DNA of 64,000 bases from Lactobacillus johnsonii (GCF_013487865.1 NZ_CP047409.1:806001-870000), one strand, 5' to 3'; shown: positions 17,994-28,409, counted from the first letter of the stretch. The notes: generated from the letters alone by a model not told the origin. Numbers and translations are program-made.

Positions 17994-19502
17994 ATGAAAA
18001 AAGACAAATCAGTCAAAATTGGGCTAAAGAGTCTAGTTCTGATGATCTTTTCAGCTATTTTTGGCTTTAGTAATTCTTTAACAGCCTATTACCAAATGGG
18101 TTATGCAAGTATTGTGTGGTATATCATAACCGCAATTTTATTCTTTTTACCATCAGCTTTAATTTTTGCCGAATATGGTGCAGCTTTTAAAGGAGTTAAG
18201 GGCGGAATTTTTTCTTGGCTTAAAGGCTCAGTTAGTGAAAAAACTGCTTTTATCGGTACTTTTATTTGGTTAGCTGCTTGGGTGGTTTGGCTTGTATCAT
18301 CGACACAATTTTTCTTAGTATCGGTATCAACAGCCATTTCAGGCCATGATACTACTCAAAGCTGGCACTTTTTAAATTTGACATCAACACAACTTTTAGG
18401 AATTTTAGAAGTAGTATTTTTAGTAGTCGTAACATTCTTTGCTGCTAAGGGTGTTGATAAGATTGCAGCTGTAAGTAACGTTGGAGGCTTTTTTACTTTA
18501 GCCATTACAATTGGTTTTACTTTGGTATCAATTTTAGTATTCTTTTTGAATCATGGAAAGTTAGCAGAACCTTTAACAGCTCAATCACTAGTTCATTCAC
18601 CTAATCCGGCTTTCCAATCTCCAATTGCCGTTGTGTCTTTCATTGTTTATGCTTTGTTTGCTTACGGTGGTCTAGAAACATCAGCTGGTGTGATTGATTC
18701 AGTAGATAAACCTGAAAAAACGTTTCCTAAGGCTTTAATTACTGCAATGATTTGGATGACGGCATTATATGTTTTAAATATTTTGATGTGTGGTGTAGCT
18801 GCTAACTGGAGCAGTCAATTAAGTGGTAAAAATGTTGATTTGGCTAATGTTGAATATGTTTTAATTAACAATTTGGGAGTTGAAACAGGTAAAGCATTTG
18901 GACTTTCTCATTCAGCATCATTAGCTTTAGGATCTGCTTTTTCCCGTTTTGCTGGATTGGCTGACGTTTTAGCAGGAATTTCAGCAGCATTTTTAATGGT
19001 TTATTCACCTGTTAAATCATTTATTGAGGGCTGTGATCCAAAACTTTTACCTAAATCCTTAGTTAAATTAAATCGACACGGAATGCCAGAGCGTTCAATG
19101 TGGCTTCAGGCTGTTATTGTTAGTGTTATTATTTTATTTATTTCATTTGGTGGTAACGCAGCCGGTCAATTCTATACTATTTTAATGGATATGATGAACG
19201 TTTCTTCATCTGCACCATATTTGTTCTTGATTGGTGCATATCCATTCTTTAAGATGAAAAAAGATATCGATCGTCCATTTATCTTTATTGAGGGTAAAAA
19301 ACGTGTGTGGGCCGTAACAATTGTTGTTTGGCTTGTAGTAGCAGTAGGAATCGTCTTTACTTGTATTGAGCCATTATTTACTGGTGATTATGCAACTTCA
19401 TTCTGGACCGCTATTGGACCAGTGGCATTTGGTGTTATCGCTTGGATATATTATTCATATCAAGAAAGAAAAACTGTTACTGTAGTTGATGAAGAAGAAT
19501 AA
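17994..19502 (+). CDS. APC-superfamily amino acid permease, YjeM-like
   Basis: The protein has 502 residues and about 12 membrane helices. It resembles E. coli YjeM along its length (SLVLMIFSAIFGFSNSLTAYYQMGY, FAEYGAAFKGVKGGIFSWLKGSV, FAYGGLETSAGVIDSVDKPEKTF), placing it in the glutamate/GABA antiporter branch of the APC family. The substrate is not known. Single gene with terminators on both sides. Confidence 0.88.
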   Translation: MKKDKSVKIGLKSLVLMIFSAIFGFSNSLTAYYQMGYASIVWYIITAILFFLPSALIFAEYGAAFKGVKGGIFSWLKGSVSEKTAFIGTFIWLAAWVVWLVSSTQFFLVSVSTAISGHDTTQSWHFLNLTSTQLLGILEVVFLVVVTFFAAKGVDKIAAVSNVGGFFTLAITIGFTLVSILVFFLNHGKLAEPLTAQSLVHSPNPAFQSPIAVVSFIVYALFAYGGLETSAGVIDSVDKPEKTFPKALITAMIWMTALYVLNILMCGVAANWSSQLSGKNVDLANVEYVLINNLGVETGKAFGLSHSASLALGSAFSRFAGLADVLAGISAAFLMVYSPVKSFIEGCDPKLLPKSLVKLNRHGMPERSMWLQAVIVSVIILFISFGGNAAGQFYTILMDMMNVSSSAPYLFLIGAYPFFKMKKDIDRPFIFIEGKKRVWAVTIVVWLVVAVGIVFTCIEPLFTGDYATSFWTAIGPVAFGVIAWIYYSYQERKTVTVVDEEE

Positions 19503-19507
19503 ATAAG

Positions 19508-19552
19508 AAAAAGAGACATACTCAACTAAAAATTGAGGATGTCTCTTTTTTT
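19508..19552. terminator. Bidirectional terminator between yjeM-like gene and cls
   Basis: AGAGACAT (19512-19519) pairs with ATGTCTCT (19539-19546), and CTCAA (19521-19525) with TTGAG (19533-19537). A-rich on the left and T-rich on the right, so it can serve both convergent genes. Confidence 0.88.
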
Positions 19553-21038
19553 ATAAAATTGGTGATAATAATCTTGAAAAGTATTGTTTAAATTTACGCC
19601 AATGAGATTGTTTGTCAAAGTACTCTTTTGTGAGTAAAGTTGACTCTTTTAAATCTTCTTCAAAAATTTCTTTTAATTCCTTGGTGAGAGCTGGGCTACA
19701 TGTAAAAGCATTTACTTCAAAGTTTAATTGATAACTACGAAAATCTTGATTTGCCGATCCGACTGAAGCAATATTAGAACCGCTAACCATAGTTTTCGCA
19801 TGAATAAATCCATTATCGTATTTATAAACTTTAACTCCTTGATTAACTAGGTACTTTGCGTAGTATTCGGTTGCCCGGTAGACAAAGGGATGATCAGGCA
19901 TAGAAGGAATCATAATTCGTACATCAACACCACTTTTTGCTGCAATAATTAAAGCCTCTAGGATTGAATCGCCTGGAATTAAGTAGGGAGTTTGAATGTA
20001 GACATATTTTTGTGCTTGAGCAATTATTTCTTCATAAGCTCGCCGAATACCAAAATGACTATTATCTGGTCCAGATGAAACAATTTGCATTGGTACCAAG
20101 TCTTTAGATTGAACTACTTTTAATTCAAATGTTTCAATTAAGCTATCAATATTATATTTTGGAAGATGAGATTTACGGCAGCTTGTATTCCAATCCATCG
20201 CAAAGCGAATCTCCATTAATAAGGCTGCTTGCCCTACTACGCGTAAATGGGTATCACGCCAGTGTCCAAATTTCTTACTTCGATTAATATATTGATCGCC
20301 AATATTGAACCCTCCAATATAGCCAATTTTATTATCAATGATTACTAATTTACGGTGTAAATGGTAATTAGCACGAGGAGTAGTAAAAAGACGGTTTCCA
20401 GCTGTTGAAATGAAAGGTTGCGCTTCTCCTCCTAAATGACGAAGTTTTTTTAAAAAAGATGGTCGTGTACCACGAGATCCGCTTGCATCATATAAAACTC
20501 TAATTTTAACGCCCCGACTGGCTGCTTTTTCTAAAGCTTGTAAGACCTGATTTCCTAATTGGTCATCATAAAATGTATAAAATTCTACATTAATACTTCT
20601 TTTAGCTTCCTCAATATTTTTTATAAGATTTGGAAACAAAACTTGTCCGTCGATAAAAGTCTCAACTTCGTTATTAAAAGTTAAAAGGGCATCATCATTG
20701 TTTAAATTTAGTTCTACTAGCCGTCTTGCACGTGGATTCTGAGATTTACTTGGTAGCAAGTCATGGATTCGTAATAGCCTATTTTGTTCATTAAGAAAAT
20801 GATCACGAATTTTTTTCTGTTCAGTTTCAATTGAGAAAATATCATCGTGTGATAATTGTCGGCCAGTAAATAAATATAAAACAAATCCAACATACGGTAA
20901 GATACATAAAATCAAAAGCCAGGCCCAAGTAGAAGCAATGTCACGATGACTACGAAAAACAGTCCAAATTGCTAGCCCAACATTAATTAACCAAAGAATT
21001 TCGATTATCCTTCTAATTATGTCCCAAGTTAAAATCAT
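19551..21038 (-). CDS. cls: Cardiolipin synthase (phospholipase D family)
   Basis: The protein has 495 residues. Two N-terminal membrane helices (about 5-30, 38-58) are followed by two PLD domains. The first motif is canonical (HRKLVIID ... GGFNIGD). The second reads HAKTMVSG ... GSANQDFRS, so the Asp of HxKxxxxD is replaced by Gly. It condenses two phosphatidylglycerols to cardiolipin at the membrane. Divergent from thyA with 135 bp between. Confidence 0.93.
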   Translation of the reverse strand: MILTWDIIRRIIEILWLINVGLAIWTVFRSHRDIASTWAWLLILCILPYVGFVLYLFTGRQLSHDDIFSIETEQKKIRDHFLNEQNRLLRIHDLLPSKSQNPRARRLVELNLNNDDALLTFNNEVETFIDGQVLFPNLIKNIEEAKRSINVEFYTFYDDQLGNQVLQALEKAASRGVKIRVLYDASGSRGTRPSFLKKLRHLGGEAQPFISTAGNRLFTTPRANYHLHRKLVIIDNKIGYIGGFNIGDQYINRSKKFGHWRDTHLRVVGQAALLMEIRFAMDWNTSCRKSHLPKYNIDSLIETFELKVVQSKDLVPMQIVSSGPDNSHFGIRRAYEEIIAQAQKYVYIQTPYLIPGDSILEALIIAAKSGVDVRIMIPSMPDHPFVYRATEYYAKYLVNQGVKVYKYDNGFIHAKTMVSGSNIASVGSANQDFRSYQLNFEVNAFTCSPALTKELKEIFEEDLKESTLLTKEYFDKQSHWRKFKQYFSRLLSPIL

Positions 21039-21173
21039 TAGAATTCCCCCAAAAGTTTATAATATATAATTCTACCATACCGATGAATATACAAAATGTA
21101 GTGTTTGTATTTACCAATACACAAAATATATGGTATTTTAAGATGAAGATGCGGAATAGAAAGAAGAAATAAA

Positions 21174-22130
21174 ATGGCAACTTTAGAGCAACCATATTTA
21201 GATTTACTAAGTAAAATAATGAATGAAGGGCATGACAAGGAAGATAGAACTGGAACAGGTACTAGAAGCCTGTTTGGAGCCCAAATGAGATTTGATTTAA
21301 ATGATGGTTTTCCGATTTTAACTACTAAAAAAATACCTTTTGGACTTATTAAGAGCGAATTATTATGGTTTTTACGGGGAGACACTAATATCCGTTTTTT
21401 GCTAGAACATAATAATCACATTTGGGATGAATGGGCCTTCAAAAATTGGGTAAAGAGTAATGAGTATCAGGGCCCAGATATGACTAATTTTGGTCTTAGA
21501 AGTCAAGAGGACCCAGAATTTAAAAAGATCTATCAAGAAGAAATGAAAAAATTTGATCAAAAAGTCCTAGCAGATCAAACTTTTGCAGAAAAGTATGGAA
21601 ATTTAGGAGATGTTTATGGTGCCCAGTGGAGACATTGGCAGAAACGTGAGGGTGGTTTTATTGATCAAATTCAAAATGTAATTGATCAAATTAAGAAAAC
21701 ACCATACTCTCGCCGCTTAATTGTGAGTGCATGGAATCCAGAAGATGTACCAACGTCCGCTTTACCTCCATGTCATGTTTTGTTTCAGTTTTATGTTAAT
21801 GATGGTCGTTTAAGCCTACAGCTGTATCAAAGATCCGGAGATATGTTTTTGGGTGTACCGTTTAATATTGCAAGTTATGCTTTACTAGTAAATTTAATTG
21901 CACGTGAAACGGGTCTAAAGCCAGGTGAATTTATTCATACTTTAGGGGATGCTCATATTTATAAGAATCACTTTAACCAAGTTAAAGAATTATTGAATCG
22001 ATCTGCATATGATGCTCCTATGCTTTGGCTAAATCCGGATAAAAAATTAGTACAGGATTTTGAAATGAAAGATATCAAGTTAATTAATTACCGGCATCAT
22101 GGCACTATTAAGGCGCCGGTAGCCGTTTAA
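21174..22130 (+). CDS. thyA: Thymidylate synthase
   Basis: The protein has 318 residues. It shows the Arg-rich phosphate loop near the N-terminus ([12 protein letters not shown]), the active-site Cys in [13 protein letters not shown], and [22 protein letters not shown]. The insertion at about 85-140 matches the longer Lactobacillus form. It makes dTMP with methylenetetrahydrofolate, yielding dihydrofolate that the downstream DHFR recycles; folA starts 17 nt later. Confidence 0.97.
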   Translation: MATLEQPYLDLLSKIMNEGHDKEDRTGTGTRSLFGAQMRFDLNDGFPILTTKKIPFGLIKSELLWFLRGDTNIRFLLEHNNHIWDEWAFKNWVKSNEYQGPDMTNFGLRSQEDPEFKKIYQEEMKKFDQKVLADQTFAEKYGNLGDVYGAQWRHWQKREGGFIDQIQNVIDQIKKTPYSRRLIVSAWNPEDVPTSALPPCHVLFQFYVNDGRLSLQLYQRSGDMFLGVPFNIASYALLVNLIARETGLKPGEFIHTLGDAHIYKNHFNQVKELLNRSAYDAPMLWLNPDKKLVQDFEMKDIKLINYRHHGTIKAPVAV

Positions 22131-22147
22131 ATGTTGAGGAAAGAACA

Positions 22148-22651
22148 ATGATTAGATTTATTTGGGCAGAAGATGAGGATGGACGTATTGGTTACCAAGG
22201 TGCTTTGCCCTGGCATTTGCCCGCTGATTTAAAACATTTTAAAGAGCTGACTAGTAATCATATTATCGTTATGGGACGAAAAACATTTGATAGTTTTCCA
22301 GGATTACTTCCTAAAAGAAAACATATCATCCTTTCTACTAATCCAATTTTACAACGTAAATATCAAGATAATTCACGAGTTAAAGTTTTTTCACAAATTA
22401 AACAGTTGAAAAATTGGATCGAAGATCACACTGAAGAAACAATTGATATTATTGGGGGTGCTGAAGTTTTTAAAGAATTTAAGGATGAAGTAGATGTTCT
22501 TGAAAAGACAAAAATTCACCATATATTTAAGTGTGATACATGGATGCCGGAACTAAAGTACGAAGACTTTAAATTAGTAAATTCCGAAAGTCATCATCCA
22601 AATGGAAATAATAAATTTGATTACGACTTTTTAGAGTATAAGAGAATATAA
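22148..22651 (+). CDS. folA: Dihydrofolate reductase
   Basis: The protein has 167 residues. It has the family pattern WAEDEDGRIGYQGALPWHLPADLKHFKELT (Asp at the active site), MGRKTFDSFPGLLPKR and IIGGAEVFK. It reduces dihydrofolate to tetrahydrofolate. The ATG follows a GAGGAAAG site immediately after thyA, forming a two-gene dTMP-cycle operon. Confidence 0.97.
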   Translation: MIRFIWAEDEDGRIGYQGALPWHLPADLKHFKELTSNHIIVMGRKTFDSFPGLLPKRKHIILSTNPILQRKYQDNSRVKVFSQIKQLKNWIEDHTEETIDIIGGAEVFKEFKDEVDVLEKTKIHHIFKCDTWMPELKYEDFKLVNSESHHPNGNNKFDYDFLEYKRI

Positions 22652-22676
22652 GGAACTTCACTTATAAATTATTTAG

Positions 22677-22721
22677 AAATGCTGATATTTATTACTTTTT
22701 TGTAATGGTATCAGCATTTTT
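22677..22721 (+). terminator. Terminator after thyA-folA
   Basis: AAATGCTGATA (22677-22687) pairs with TATCAGCATTT (22709-22719), with an inner stem TATTAC/GTAAT, then T residues. Confidence 0.88.
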
Positions 22722-22730
22722 ATGTATTCA

Positions 22731-22806
22731 GTTACCGGTAACAATTAATCCTGTATTGAAAGCATTTTCACTCTTGCTTAATATAAAATTATTGAAAGCG
22801 CTTAGC
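22731..22806 (+). promoter_or_regulatory. LacI-type operator candidate and two cre-like sites before the MFS gene
   Basis: A perfect palindrome GTTACCGGTAAC lies at 22731-22742. TGAAAGCATTTTCA (22757-22770) and TGAAAGCGCTTAGC (22793-22806) each resemble the CcpA consensus TGWAANCGNTNWCA with one or two mismatches. Together they suggest sugar-specific control plus catabolite repression. Confidence 0.5.
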
Positions 22807-22827
22807 TGAAAAGTGAGGGAGAAAATT

Positions 22828-24171
22828 ATGGATGAAAATAACAAAGTATCTGGCTTACCAGAACTTGCAAAAAGTGTGATCTGGATGATTAATTTTGGGT
22901 ACTTAGGTATTCAAATTGCTTTTACTCTTGAAACATCACAAATGAGTCGAATTTTTCAAACCTTAGGAGCTGATCCAACTAAGCTAGGGTGGTTCTTTAT
23001 TTTACCGCCTTTGGCTGGGTTAGTGGTACAGCCAGCTATTGGATCATTCTCTGACCGAACTTGGGCTCCAAAACTTGGTGGAAGAAGATTACCTTACTTA
23101 TTAATTGGGATGATCTTTGCAGTGATTATGATGTTATTTTTGCCAAACATTGGGAGTTTAGGCTTAGGATATGGCTCTATTGAAGCATTAGTATTTGGAG
23201 CTATTGCAATTGCAATTTTAGATGTAGCAGCAAATATGGCTATGCAACCATTTAAAATGATGATTGGTGATATGGTTAATGATGAGCAAAAATCATATGC
23301 ATATGGTATACAAAGTATGCTTTCAAATTCAGGTGCAGTAATTGCAGCATTTTTCCCATTTCTATTAACAGTTCTAGGAGTTGCTAATACTGCTAAAAAG
23401 GGTGTAGTACCTCAATCAGTTGTAATTTCATTTTATGTAGGAGCTACAATACTTGTCATTACAAGTTTGTTAACCGTAACAAAAGTTCATGAATATGATC
23501 CAAAAACTTATGCTCGTTATCATGGTATTAAAGAAGAAGATAACAAAGAAGGCGGAAACTGGTTTGAACTGTTAAAAAAGGCACCTAAAGTTTTCTGGCA
23601 AGTTTCATTAGTACAATTATTTTGTTGGTTTTCATTCCAATATTTATCAACTTATGCTACAGGTGCAATTGCAGAAAATGTTTGGAAAGTAACAGATCCA
23701 TCTTCGGCTGGTTATCAATTAGCCGGAAACTGGTTTGGGGTTTTAACAGCTGTTCAATCAATTGCCGCAGTGATATGGTCATATGTTTTGGCAAAGGTGC
23801 CAAATGATCATCATAAGGTTGGATATGGTATTAGTTTATTATTAGGAGCAATAGGATATGGTTCCATCTTCTTTATCCATTCTCAAAATATTTTGATTGT
23901 ATCATTTATTTTAATTGGAATTTCTTGGGCAGCTATGAACACTTATCCACTAACTATGGTTTCTAATGCCTTATCCGGTAAACACATGGGGACGTATTTA
24001 GGTTTATTTAATTGTTCCATTTGCTTACCTCAAATAATTGCTTCATTATTAAGCTTTATACTATTTCCACTAATGAAATATTCAATGCCGGCGATGATGC
24101 TGACTGCAGGAATTTCGGGTATTTTAGCAGCAGTTTGTGTGCTGTTTATTAAGGAAACATATAAAAACTAA
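22828..24171 (+). CDS. MFS transporter, probable sugar (maltose-like) permease
   Basis: The protein has 447 residues and 12 predicted helices. Motifs include QPAIGSFSDRTWAPKLGGRRLPYLLIG (MFS loop 2-3; SLC45/MalT-like 'GxxSDR...GRRRPY') and DVAANMAMQPFKMMIGDMV. Start taken at the ATG at 22828, because AGGGAG at 22816-22821 would otherwise lie inside a GTG-initiated frame. The operator and cre-like sites upstream fit a sugar role. No sugar hydrolase gene is adjacent, so the substrate is inference. Confidence 0.8.
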   Translation: MDENNKVSGLPELAKSVIWMINFGYLGIQIAFTLETSQMSRIFQTLGADPTKLGWFFILPPLAGLVVQPAIGSFSDRTWAPKLGGRRLPYLLIGMIFAVIMMLFLPNIGSLGLGYGSIEALVFGAIAIAILDVAANMAMQPFKMMIGDMVNDEQKSYAYGIQSMLSNSGAVIAAFFPFLLTVLGVANTAKKGVVPQSVVISFYVGATILVITSLLTVTKVHEYDPKTYARYHGIKEEDNKEGGNWFELLKKAPKVFWQVSLVQLFCWFSFQYLSTYATGAIAENVWKVTDPSSAGYQLAGNWFGVLTAVQSIAAVIWSYVLAKVPNDHHKVGYGISLLLGAIGYGSIFFIHSQNILIVSFILIGISWAAMNTYPLTMVSNALSGKHMGTYLGLFNCSICLPQIIASLLSFILFPLMKYSMPAMMLTAGISGILAAVCVLFIKETYKN

Positions 24172-24181
24172 AGTTTATTAA

Positions 24182-24223
24182 AAATAGGTTACTCTGATAA
24201 ACATATCAAAGTAACCTATTTTT
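24182..24223. terminator. Bidirectional terminator between MFS gene and P-type ATPase
   Basis: AAATAGGTTAC (24182-24192) pairs with GTAACCTATTT (24211-24221), with inner TGATA/TATCA, serving two convergent genes. Confidence 0.85.
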
Positions 24224-24244
24224 CTATGGATTTAGTATGGGTTA

Positions 24245-26512
24245 TTACTTGTTTTTCATAATTGGTTGATAGAATAAATCAATTATAATTGCTGCAATTA
24301 AAGCTACAATTATGGTTAAGCCAAGATTTGCAAAGCTAATTTGAGTCATAGCTAAACCCAATAATGCTAAAGCAAAAGTTAGCAAGACATCAATAATTTG
24401 AACTATAGCAACTGATTTTGATGGAGCTGACTGCCAGAAAAATTTTCTAGTTCTAGTAATTAATACAATCAACATTGCACTTAAAACTAAGTAAACATAA
24501 ACCATTGTAGAAACAGTTCCTTGAGTATAGTGGTGAGATACAAGGTACCAAACAAAGCCAAAACCAATTACAGTCCATCCTGCAGCAAGAGAGAAAGCAA
24601 TCTTAGCTAATTTAAGCATATTCCAACTTTCAGGCTTATAGGTAATATGCGTATTATCGGTTCCAATCATCATAGTTACCATATTATTCATAATGGTATA
24701 AATAACCATTGCATTTAATGCCATTGGAATATAGTTAAAGCATAGGTAACCAAATGTTAAAAGCATTGTTAGTTCTGCTGTCCGAGATAATTTGGTTAAT
24801 GACCAGGTTGTCATTCTTTGGTAAACTCTGTGGCCGGCATCAAGAATTTTAACAATTGGAGTTAAACCATCTTCTAGGAGAACCATCTTACCACTTCGTT
24901 TAGCAACATCAGCAGCATTTGAAACGGCAATTCCAACTTCAGCTTGCTTTAATGCGGGAGCATCATTAACTCCGTCACCAGTCATCCCCACAATATAGCC
25001 ATCTTTTTGGAATAGTTTAACCATCTTAAGCTTGTCTTCCGGTAAAACATCAGCAATTCCGGCTAAATCATTAACGTCAGTTTTATCATTGAAATCGTGA
25101 ATTGAGATAACTTTTCCTTTTAAGCCAACCTCTTTAGCAACAGCTTCTGCAGTTCTGCGGTTATCTCCAGTCAACATAATTGGTTTGATTCCGCGTTTTT
25201 TAAGTTCTTCTAGAGCTTTCTTTGAATCTGACCTGACTTTATCACGTAAAATGAATATTCCAGCTAGTTTGTCATTAATTAGAACTGCAACTGAACGACC
25301 AGCAGTAAAATCAATATTTTTAACTTCTTTATCAGCATTTTTATCTATTAAAGAAAGTTGCTTAAAAGAACCTAACTTAATATTGTAGTTACCAACAATA
25401 GCCATTGAATATCCGGTATCAGATGTGAAGGGGACAAATTTTTCCGGAGTATCAGGACTAATATCTTTTTCTTTTAGGTATTCATCAATGGCAGAATCAA
25501 TGATACTAGGACTACGTTTATCAGTAGCTGCTCCAACTAAGGCAAGAACTTCGTTATTGAGAAGGTTGCTGAGATTGTCCCATTGAGAGACAGCTGTCTT
25601 GTTTTCAGTAATTGTGCCAGTTTTATCAAGTAGCAATAAGTTTAAGTTTGCCGCATCTTGAATACCAGTTAAGTCAGATGTTAATACTCCCTCTTTACTT
25701 AAACGAGTTGCTTCAAAAGAATTAGATAAAGCAAATGTAGATGGCATAGCAACCGGAATAGAGGCGATAAACATCATGGCTAAGAATGGGAGCATTTCAA
25801 TGACATTTTGTCCTCGAATCAATGCTGCGATTACTAAAATTAAAGTTAATACACCGTCTAAGAGACAGAGGTAATAGATAATTTTGGTTAATAGCTGTTG
25901 TAAATGACCAGGAGCAGCAGAATTGTTGATTAGATTAATAGTTTTTCCCGAACGAGAATTACTTCCTGTTGCCGTTACTATTGCTAGGGCATCCCCATCC
26001 ACTACGGTAGTTCCGGCATAAGCAGTATCACCAACAGATTTTTTAATGGCTTTTGATTCACCAGTAATTGAGCTTTCATCAACTGTAATCTGTCCTTGAG
26101 CAATTTTTACGTCAGCTGCTAAAACATCCCCACGTTTTAAGCTGATCAAGTCCCCAACAGCAAGAAATTTTGAATTTATTTGTTTCCATTTTCCACTTCT
26201 TTTTACAGACACTGTTGGAGTTAGCTCATGAGAAATTGTATTTAGAACTCTGCGAGACTTTTTCTTTTGTGTAGCTCCATTAAACGCTGCAAATAAAAGC
26301 ATTAATAAAACAAATAAGGACTGGATCCATTTACCTAAAATGCATTCTAATAATAAGGCTGCTTCTAAAATCCAGGCCGATAAGTTCCATAACTTGGACA
26401 TAAATTCTTTAAAGAAATTAAATTCAGGTTCGGGAACTTCATTTAGACCATCTTTTTTAAGACGCTCTTCTGCCTGGGCATCGGTTAACCCTTGCAGTTC
26501 TTTATTTTCCAT
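24245..26512 (-). CDS. P-type ATPase, P3A (plasma-membrane H+-ATPase-like)
   Basis: The protein has 755 residues. It has a cation-ATPase N-domain (TDAQAEERLKKDGLNEVPE), the phosphorylation site LLLLDKTGTITENK, the TGES motif (SSITGESKAI) and the hinge MTGDGVNDAPALKQAEVGIAVSNAADVAKRSG. Length and pattern fit proton-pump type ATPases rather than the calcium class. GGAGGA precedes the ATG. Divergent from a LysR gene 123 bp away, which may control it. Confidence 0.85.
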   Translation of the reverse strand: MENKELQGLTDAQAEERLKKDGLNEVPEPEFNFFKEFMSKLWNLSAWILEAALLLECILGKWIQSLFVLLMLLFAAFNGATQKKKSRRVLNTISHELTPTVSVKRSGKWKQINSKFLAVGDLISLKRGDVLAADVKIAQGQITVDESSITGESKAIKKSVGDTAYAGTTVVDGDALAIVTATGSNSRSGKTINLINNSAAPGHLQQLLTKIIYYLCLLDGVLTLILVIAALIRGQNVIEMLPFLAMMFIASIPVAMPSTFALSNSFEATRLSKEGVLTSDLTGIQDAANLNLLLLDKTGTITENKTAVSQWDNLSNLLNNEVLALVGAATDKRSPSIIDSAIDEYLKEKDISPDTPEKFVPFTSDTGYSMAIVGNYNIKLGSFKQLSLIDKNADKEVKNIDFTAGRSVAVLINDKLAGIFILRDKVRSDSKKALEELKKRGIKPIMLTGDNRRTAEAVAKEVGLKGKVISIHDFNDKTDVNDLAGIADVLPEDKLKMVKLFQKDGYIVGMTGDGVNDAPALKQAEVGIAVSNAADVAKRSGKMVLLEDGLTPIVKILDAGHRVYQRMTTWSLTKLSRTAELTMLLTFGYLCFNYIPMALNAMVIYTIMNNMVTMMIGTDNTHITYKPESWNMLKLAKIAFSLAAGWTVIGFGFVWYLVSHHYTQGTVSTMVYVYLVLSAMLIVLITRTRKFFWQSAPSKSVAIVQIIDVLLTFALALLGLAMTQISFANLGLTIIVALIAAIIIDLFYQPIMKNK

Positions 26513-26635
26513 AAAAATCCTCCGTTAATTCTCTATTTTCTTAAAATATTTTAGCGCAGTTCTTGTTATTAAGAAAATATCAAATTAAGATAGGAGATAT
26601 TAAAAATATAGATAATAAGTTAAAAGGTATTAATA

Positions 26636-27484
26636 ATGAATATTAAACAATTAAAATATTTTTTAGTGGTTGCTGAAGAGCGGCAGATTACGTCTGCTGC
26701 TAAAAAGTTATATATTGCTCAGCCACCTTTAAGTTATCAGTTAAAACAATTAGAAAAGGAAGTAGGGGTACAGCTTTTTGTTAGAACTGCCCATGGAATA
26801 GAACTGACAGAAGAGGGAAAAGTATTTCAAAAATATGCTGAAAAAATTGTTGCTCTGAGTATATCTGCTAAAAGCCAAATCCATCAAATTAAAGAGGGTG
26901 AATTAGGAAAAATTAGAATCGGAGTCATTTCTTCTTGTGGAGGAGTTGTCCCAAATGAACAATTTAAAAAATTAGTAAAATACTATCCTAATGTATCATT
27001 TGAAATACATGAAGCAAACACTTTTGGCATTGTTGAACAGCTACAAGATGGAATATTAGATTTAGGAATAGTAAGGACACCTTTTAATCTTGAAGGACTA
27101 AATTTTAAAGATTTTCATCAAGAACCCATGGTAGCAGTGACAAGAGAGGAATTTTTTGAAAGGAAAGAAATTAGACATCTTAGTGAATTAAAAGATAGTC
27201 CGATAATTTTATACCGAAGGTTTCAAGAAATATTCAATCGTAGTTTTCGGCACCAGGGAATAAGGCCGTTCTATTCAGTAACTTGTGATGATGCAAGAAC
27301 AGCAATTCACTGGGCGGATAAAGGTTTAGGGATAGCTTTAGTTCCAGAATCGATCGCCCTTACTTATGCAAAAAGTAAGATTATCCCAGTAAAGCATACT
27401 AACTGGATTACCCACTTAAATTTAGTATGGCGTAAAGATAGAGAAGTGACACCACTAATGGAAAAGATTATTGAAATGTTTTAA
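26636..27484 (+). CDS. LysR-family transcriptional regulator
   Basis: The protein has 282 residues. Residues 1-60 are the classic LysR helix-turn-helix (MNIKQLKYFLVVAEERQITSAAKKLYIAQPPLSYQLKQLEKEVG), followed by a substrate-binding-like effector domain. The divergent arrangement suggests it regulates the P-type ATPase gene; the AT-rich 123-bp intergenic region would hold the operator. The effector is unknown. Confidence 0.88.
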   Translation: MNIKQLKYFLVVAEERQITSAAKKLYIAQPPLSYQLKQLEKEVGVQLFVRTAHGIELTEEGKVFQKYAEKIVALSISAKSQIHQIKEGELGKIRIGVISSCGGVVPNEQFKKLVKYYPNVSFEIHEANTFGIVEQLQDGILDLGIVRTPFNLEGLNFKDFHQEPMVAVTREEFFERKEIRHLSELKDSPIILYRRFQEIFNRSFRHQGIRPFYSVTCDDARTAIHWADKGLGIALVPESIALTYAKSKIIPVKHTNWITHLNLVWRKDREVTPLMEKIIEMF

Positions 27485-27540
27485 ATTAAAAAAGCCAACC
27501 ACTTTGAAGTGCCATAGAAAAGTTAGACATTTATAAAATT

Positions 27541-28356
27541 TTAAAGATTTGATAATACACGATTTCTGTATTTTACAGGAGTCGTGTATTTTAATTTGTT
27601 TGATCTTCTAACATTGTTAAACCAATAAATATAATCTTTCAGAATTTCCTTCATCTCTTCTAAACTTCCAATCTTAAGTCGATTCAGTTTTTCTCTCTTC
27701 ATTAGATTAAATATCGTTTCTCCTGGTGCATTATCATGACAATTTCCTTTTAGGGACATGCTTTGGATTATATTCATTTTCTTTAGTCGAGCCTGATAGC
27801 CTGGATTCTGATATTGAAAGCCTTGATCTGAATGAAGGATAGGAGCAGCTCCTGGTGGAAGATTATCTGCTAGTTCATCTAGCATATTATAAATAGTTTT
27901 CATTTCAGGAGAGTAACTTACTGCACAAGCTAGAATCTCCAAAGAAGCTTTATCTACTACAGGAGAAATATAAACTTTCTTGCCGTTAGTTAGTTTATAT
28001 TCGGTTACATCGGTATGAAGAACTTTATAGGGGATAGTTTCATCAAAAGTTTGATTTAGGATATTTGGTGCTTTCTTTCCTACATTACCCTTATACGAAC
28101 TATATTTACCAGTATTTTTATGATAAATTGTTGTTTTTATTCCTAAACTTCTCATTAACTTACGTACTGTTTCTAGAGAAAATTTAAATCCTTCATCTCT
28201 TAACGCTCCCCACATAGGACGATAACCATATGTTTCTTGTCCTTCATAGCCATAATAGATTTCTTGAATCTTCTCTTTTACTAAAGCATACTTATCAGCT
28301 TGATTAATTCTATTTTTTACATTGTCATAGTAAGTCTTTCTATTTAATTTAAGCAC
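27541..28356 (-). CDS. IS3 transposase OrfB (DDE integrase domain)
   Basis: The frame gives 271 residues from a GTG and stays open upstream to the slippery run at 28458-28464. In the native element it is made as an OrfAB fusion by -1 frameshifting. The integrase core is complete: VLHTDVTEY (first Asp), PILHSDQGFQYQ (second Asp) and CHDNAPGETIFNLMKRE (Glu). The HTH_21 region precedes it (YGYRPMWGALRDEGFKFSLETVRKLMRSLGI). Confidence 0.9.
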   Translation of the reverse strand: MLKLNRKTYYDNVKNRINQADKYALVKEKIQEIYYGYEGQETYGYRPMWGALRDEGFKFSLETVRKLMRSLGIKTTIYHKNTGKYSSYKGNVGKKAPNILNQTFDETIPYKVLHTDVTEYKLTNGKKVYISPVVDKASLEILACAVSYSPEMKTIYNMLDELADNLPPGAAPILHSDQGFQYQNPGYQARLKKMNIIQSMSLKGNCHDNAPGETIFNLMKREKLNRLKIGSLEEMKEILKDYIYWFNNVRRSNKLKYTTPVKYRNRVLSNL

Positions 28357-28409
28357 CTTAAATAAGACCTTAAGTTTAATTTGATGGTGTTTTGCCCGAA
28401 TATCCTGTA

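Noticed and set aside
7212..26635. Search for novel systems in the hrcA-to-LysR block
   Set aside because: All genes are recognisable core functions with ordinary spacing and terminators; only the Cls motif change and the paired CIRCE sites were worth noting.
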